Positions 6,189-7,301 of a stretch of 7,301 nt of DNA are shown here, piece after piece. Each line of letters starts with the position of its first letter. Positions within the stretch are counted from its first letter, which is position 1. Both the position numbers and the translations under genes were made by a program. The notes beneath the pieces are model-generated. The model made no database searches, was not told the DNA's origin, and was given only the letters and a program-made list of their open reading frames with translations. The stretch lies in NCBI GenBank assembly GCA_011525065.1, contig WTIY01000024.1:1-7301 (forward strand), written 5' to 3'. This stretch comes from Flavobacteriales bacterium (lineage in GTDB: Bacteria; Bacteroidota; Bacteroidia; Flavobacteriales; Flavobacteriaceae).

Positions 6189-6281
6189 CCCTCCACCAAA
6201 AGTCTACTGATATTTCATGTATGATCCTCATTAAATTAATAACTTGTACGGGTAAACTAACGTCAAGAACCTTCAATATCC

Positions 6282-7229
6282 ATGACCAGAAAAGACTTTT
6301 TAAACTATTCTGCACTGGCAGCGGCCAGCCTCATAACTCCCTCATTTATGACAAACTCTAAACACTACACTTTGGGGCTTGGATTGTTTTCAGTACCCCG
6401 AGGATTAAATGATGATCTGAAAGGAACCCTTGATATGCTTGCCTCTATTGGGTTCCAAGAATTAGAAGTTTTTGGGCCATATGCCTTTACTGATGAAAAA
6501 ACAAAACAAGAGTGGGCGGTCACTTCTCAAATGTTGGGTTTTAACTCAAGTGGATTCTATGGCCATGCTCCCGAGGATTTTAGTTTAATGGTTAAAGATC
6601 GCGGCATGCGCATTCCTTCTATGCATACGGATATTGAAACCCTACAACACAACATGTCTGAATTAGCTCAGGCTGCGCGTACGATTGGTGCAACCTATGT
6701 TGTTTTACCCGCCTTACCCGAAGCGTATCGAACGAATATGGACGCCTACAAACGCAGCGCCGATCTCTTCAATGAGATTGGTAAAAATGCTCGTGAAGAA
6801 GGCATTCGTTTTGGCTATCACAACCACGGATACGGATTAAAACCCTGGGGAGAAGTAAGGCCGATCGATATTATCCTCGATCAAACCGACCCTGACTTAG
6901 TATTTTTTGAAATGGATTTGTTTTGGACCACCGCTGGTGGTATTGATCCTGTTGAATTATTGGACAAACACCCTAATCGATACAAATTGCTTCACATTAA
7001 AGACATGAAGCCGATAACGGAATTTGAAGGCGACGGCTCAAACCCGCAAGAATGGTATGGTTTATTTCCCAACATGACTTCCTGCGGTCAAGGTGATATT
7101 GATTTAGAGGGCATCATTAAAACCAGTAAAAAAAACGGGGTCGAACATTACTTTGTTGAACATGATATGGTACAGCAACCTGAAGTCGCGTTAAAAGAAA
7201 GCTTCAATTATCTTAAAAACATCAGTTAA
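6282..7229 (+). CDS. Sugar phosphate isomerase/epimerase-like TIM-barrel protein with an export signal
   Basis: A 315-residue protein of the xylose isomerase-like/AP endonuclease 2 superfamily. These enzymes use a divalent metal to isomerise, epimerise or dehydrate sugars and related polyols; the exact substrate cannot be told. An N-terminal segment TRKDFLNYSALAAASLI (2-18) looks like a Tat-type signal, with RK in place of the twin arginines and no lipobox Cys, so export to the periplasm is likely but not certain. Barrel motifs are LGLGLFSVP (31-39), FQELEVFG (58-65, probable ligand Glu62), FGYHNHGYGL (177-186), FFEMDLFWTTAGG (208-220), LLHIKDM (236-242), GQGDIDLEGII (269-279) and YFVEHD (290-295, probable ligand Glu293). 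Likely metal and substrate residues are therefore intact. ATG 6282 is the first in-frame start. The gene is separated from the upstream cluster by a terminator, and a bestrophin-like gene starts 5 nt after it. Confidence 0.88.
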   Translation: MTRKDFLNYSALAAASLITPSFMTNSKHYTLGLGLFSVPRGLNDDLKGTLDMLASIGFQELEVFGPYAFTDEKTKQEWAVTSQMLGFNSSGFYGHAPEDFSLMVKDRGMRIPSMHTDIETLQHNMSELAQAARTIGATYVVLPALPEAYRTNMDAYKRSADLFNEIGKNAREEGIRFGYHNHGYGLKPWGEVRPIDIILDQTDPDLVFFEMDLFWTTAGGIDPVELLDKHPNRYKLLHIKDMKPITEFEGDGSNPQEWYGLFPNMTSCGQGDIDLEGIIKTSKKNGVEHYFVEHDMVQQPEVALKESFNYLKNIS

Positions 7230-7234
7230 GACTC

Positions 7235-7301
7235 ATGGTAAAGTATAATCCGAAAGATTGGTTCAGTTTAATTTTCGAATTTCATAAAAGCGACACCCTA
7301 A
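7235..7301 (+). CDS. Bestrophin-family (UPF0187) channel protein, N-terminal fragment cut by the window edge
   Basis: Twenty-two codons are visible, beginning MVKYNPKDWFSLIFEFHKSD. The YNPKDW then FHKSDT pattern is typical of the start of bacterial bestrophin/YneE proteins, which form pentameric membrane ion channels. The ATG follows the isomerase stop by 5 nt, so the two genes are probably co-transcribed. The identification rests on this short N-terminus alone. Confidence 0.7.
   Translation, partial: MVKYNPKDWFSLIFEFHKSDTL

Noticed and set aside
6074..6190. Integration-element att site at the tRNA 3' end
   Set aside because: The only repeat of the tRNA sequence is nine bases, too short, and no integrase or mobile gene is seen.
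6156..6198. Second or degenerate tRNA gene
   Set aside because: No acceptor 5' strand, D arm or anticodon arm is present, the putative T loop AATCTAA lacks the conserved TTCRA-like pattern, and the distance to CCA is wrong.
6106..6361. Short open frames on both strands across the terminator and the isomerase start
   Set aside because: They run through the terminator hairpin and the real gene start, with no family resemblance.

Overview
The window is a chromosomal housekeeping segment from a member of the Bacteroidota, most likely a flavobacterium-like lineage. Four things point there. The gene order folP-cdaA diverging from a duplicated DUF1599 gene, a BT_3928-type DoxX/MauE membrane protein, a DppB-type permease, tpiA, prmA and clpS is one I associate with that phylum. 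The promoters visible fit the Bacteroidota pattern (TTG, about 19 nt, TAnnTTTG). Shine-Dalgarno sequences are nearly absent. The tRNA gene does not encode its CCA end. The species cannot be read from the sequence.

Left part (1-1278, minus strand): the 5' third of cdaA (membrane diadenylate cyclase, c-di-AMP synthesis), cut by the window edge, lies 27 nt downstream of folP (dihydropteroate synthase, folate synthesis). A candidate promoter for this pair lies at 1262-1296 in and beside the divergent spacer.

Centre (1279-5965, plus strand): six genes in tight succession. They are an internally duplicated DUF1599 protein, a membrane DoxX/MauE-like protein with a C-terminal thioredoxin-like domain, an oligopeptide-type ABC permease, triosephosphate isomerase, ribosomal protein L11 methyltransferase and the ClpS adaptor. 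Spacings are +10, 0, +54, -4 and +1 nt. The only loose junction, before tpiA, has a candidate internal promoter at the end of the permease gene, so tpiA-prmA-clpS could be a sub-operon linking glycolysis, ribosome modification and N-degron proteolysis. That functional link is inference; the tight packing is seen directly.

Right part (5966-7301): a tRNA-Arg(ACG) gene with its own well-formed promoter and a strong intrinsic terminator, then a 140-nt spacer with two small palindromes. After it come a secreted-type sugar phosphate isomerase/epimerase-like TIM-barrel protein and, 5 nt later, the first 22 codons of a bestrophin-family channel gene cut by the right edge.

I see no mobile element, CRISPR array, phage gene or defence system. 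The observations most worth a second look are the tRNA-Arg tertiary pair that appears swapped from G19-C56 to A19-U56, the clear internal duplication of the DUF1599 protein, and the thioredoxin-like domain without a CxxC motif. No stretch over 300 nt lacks a gene.
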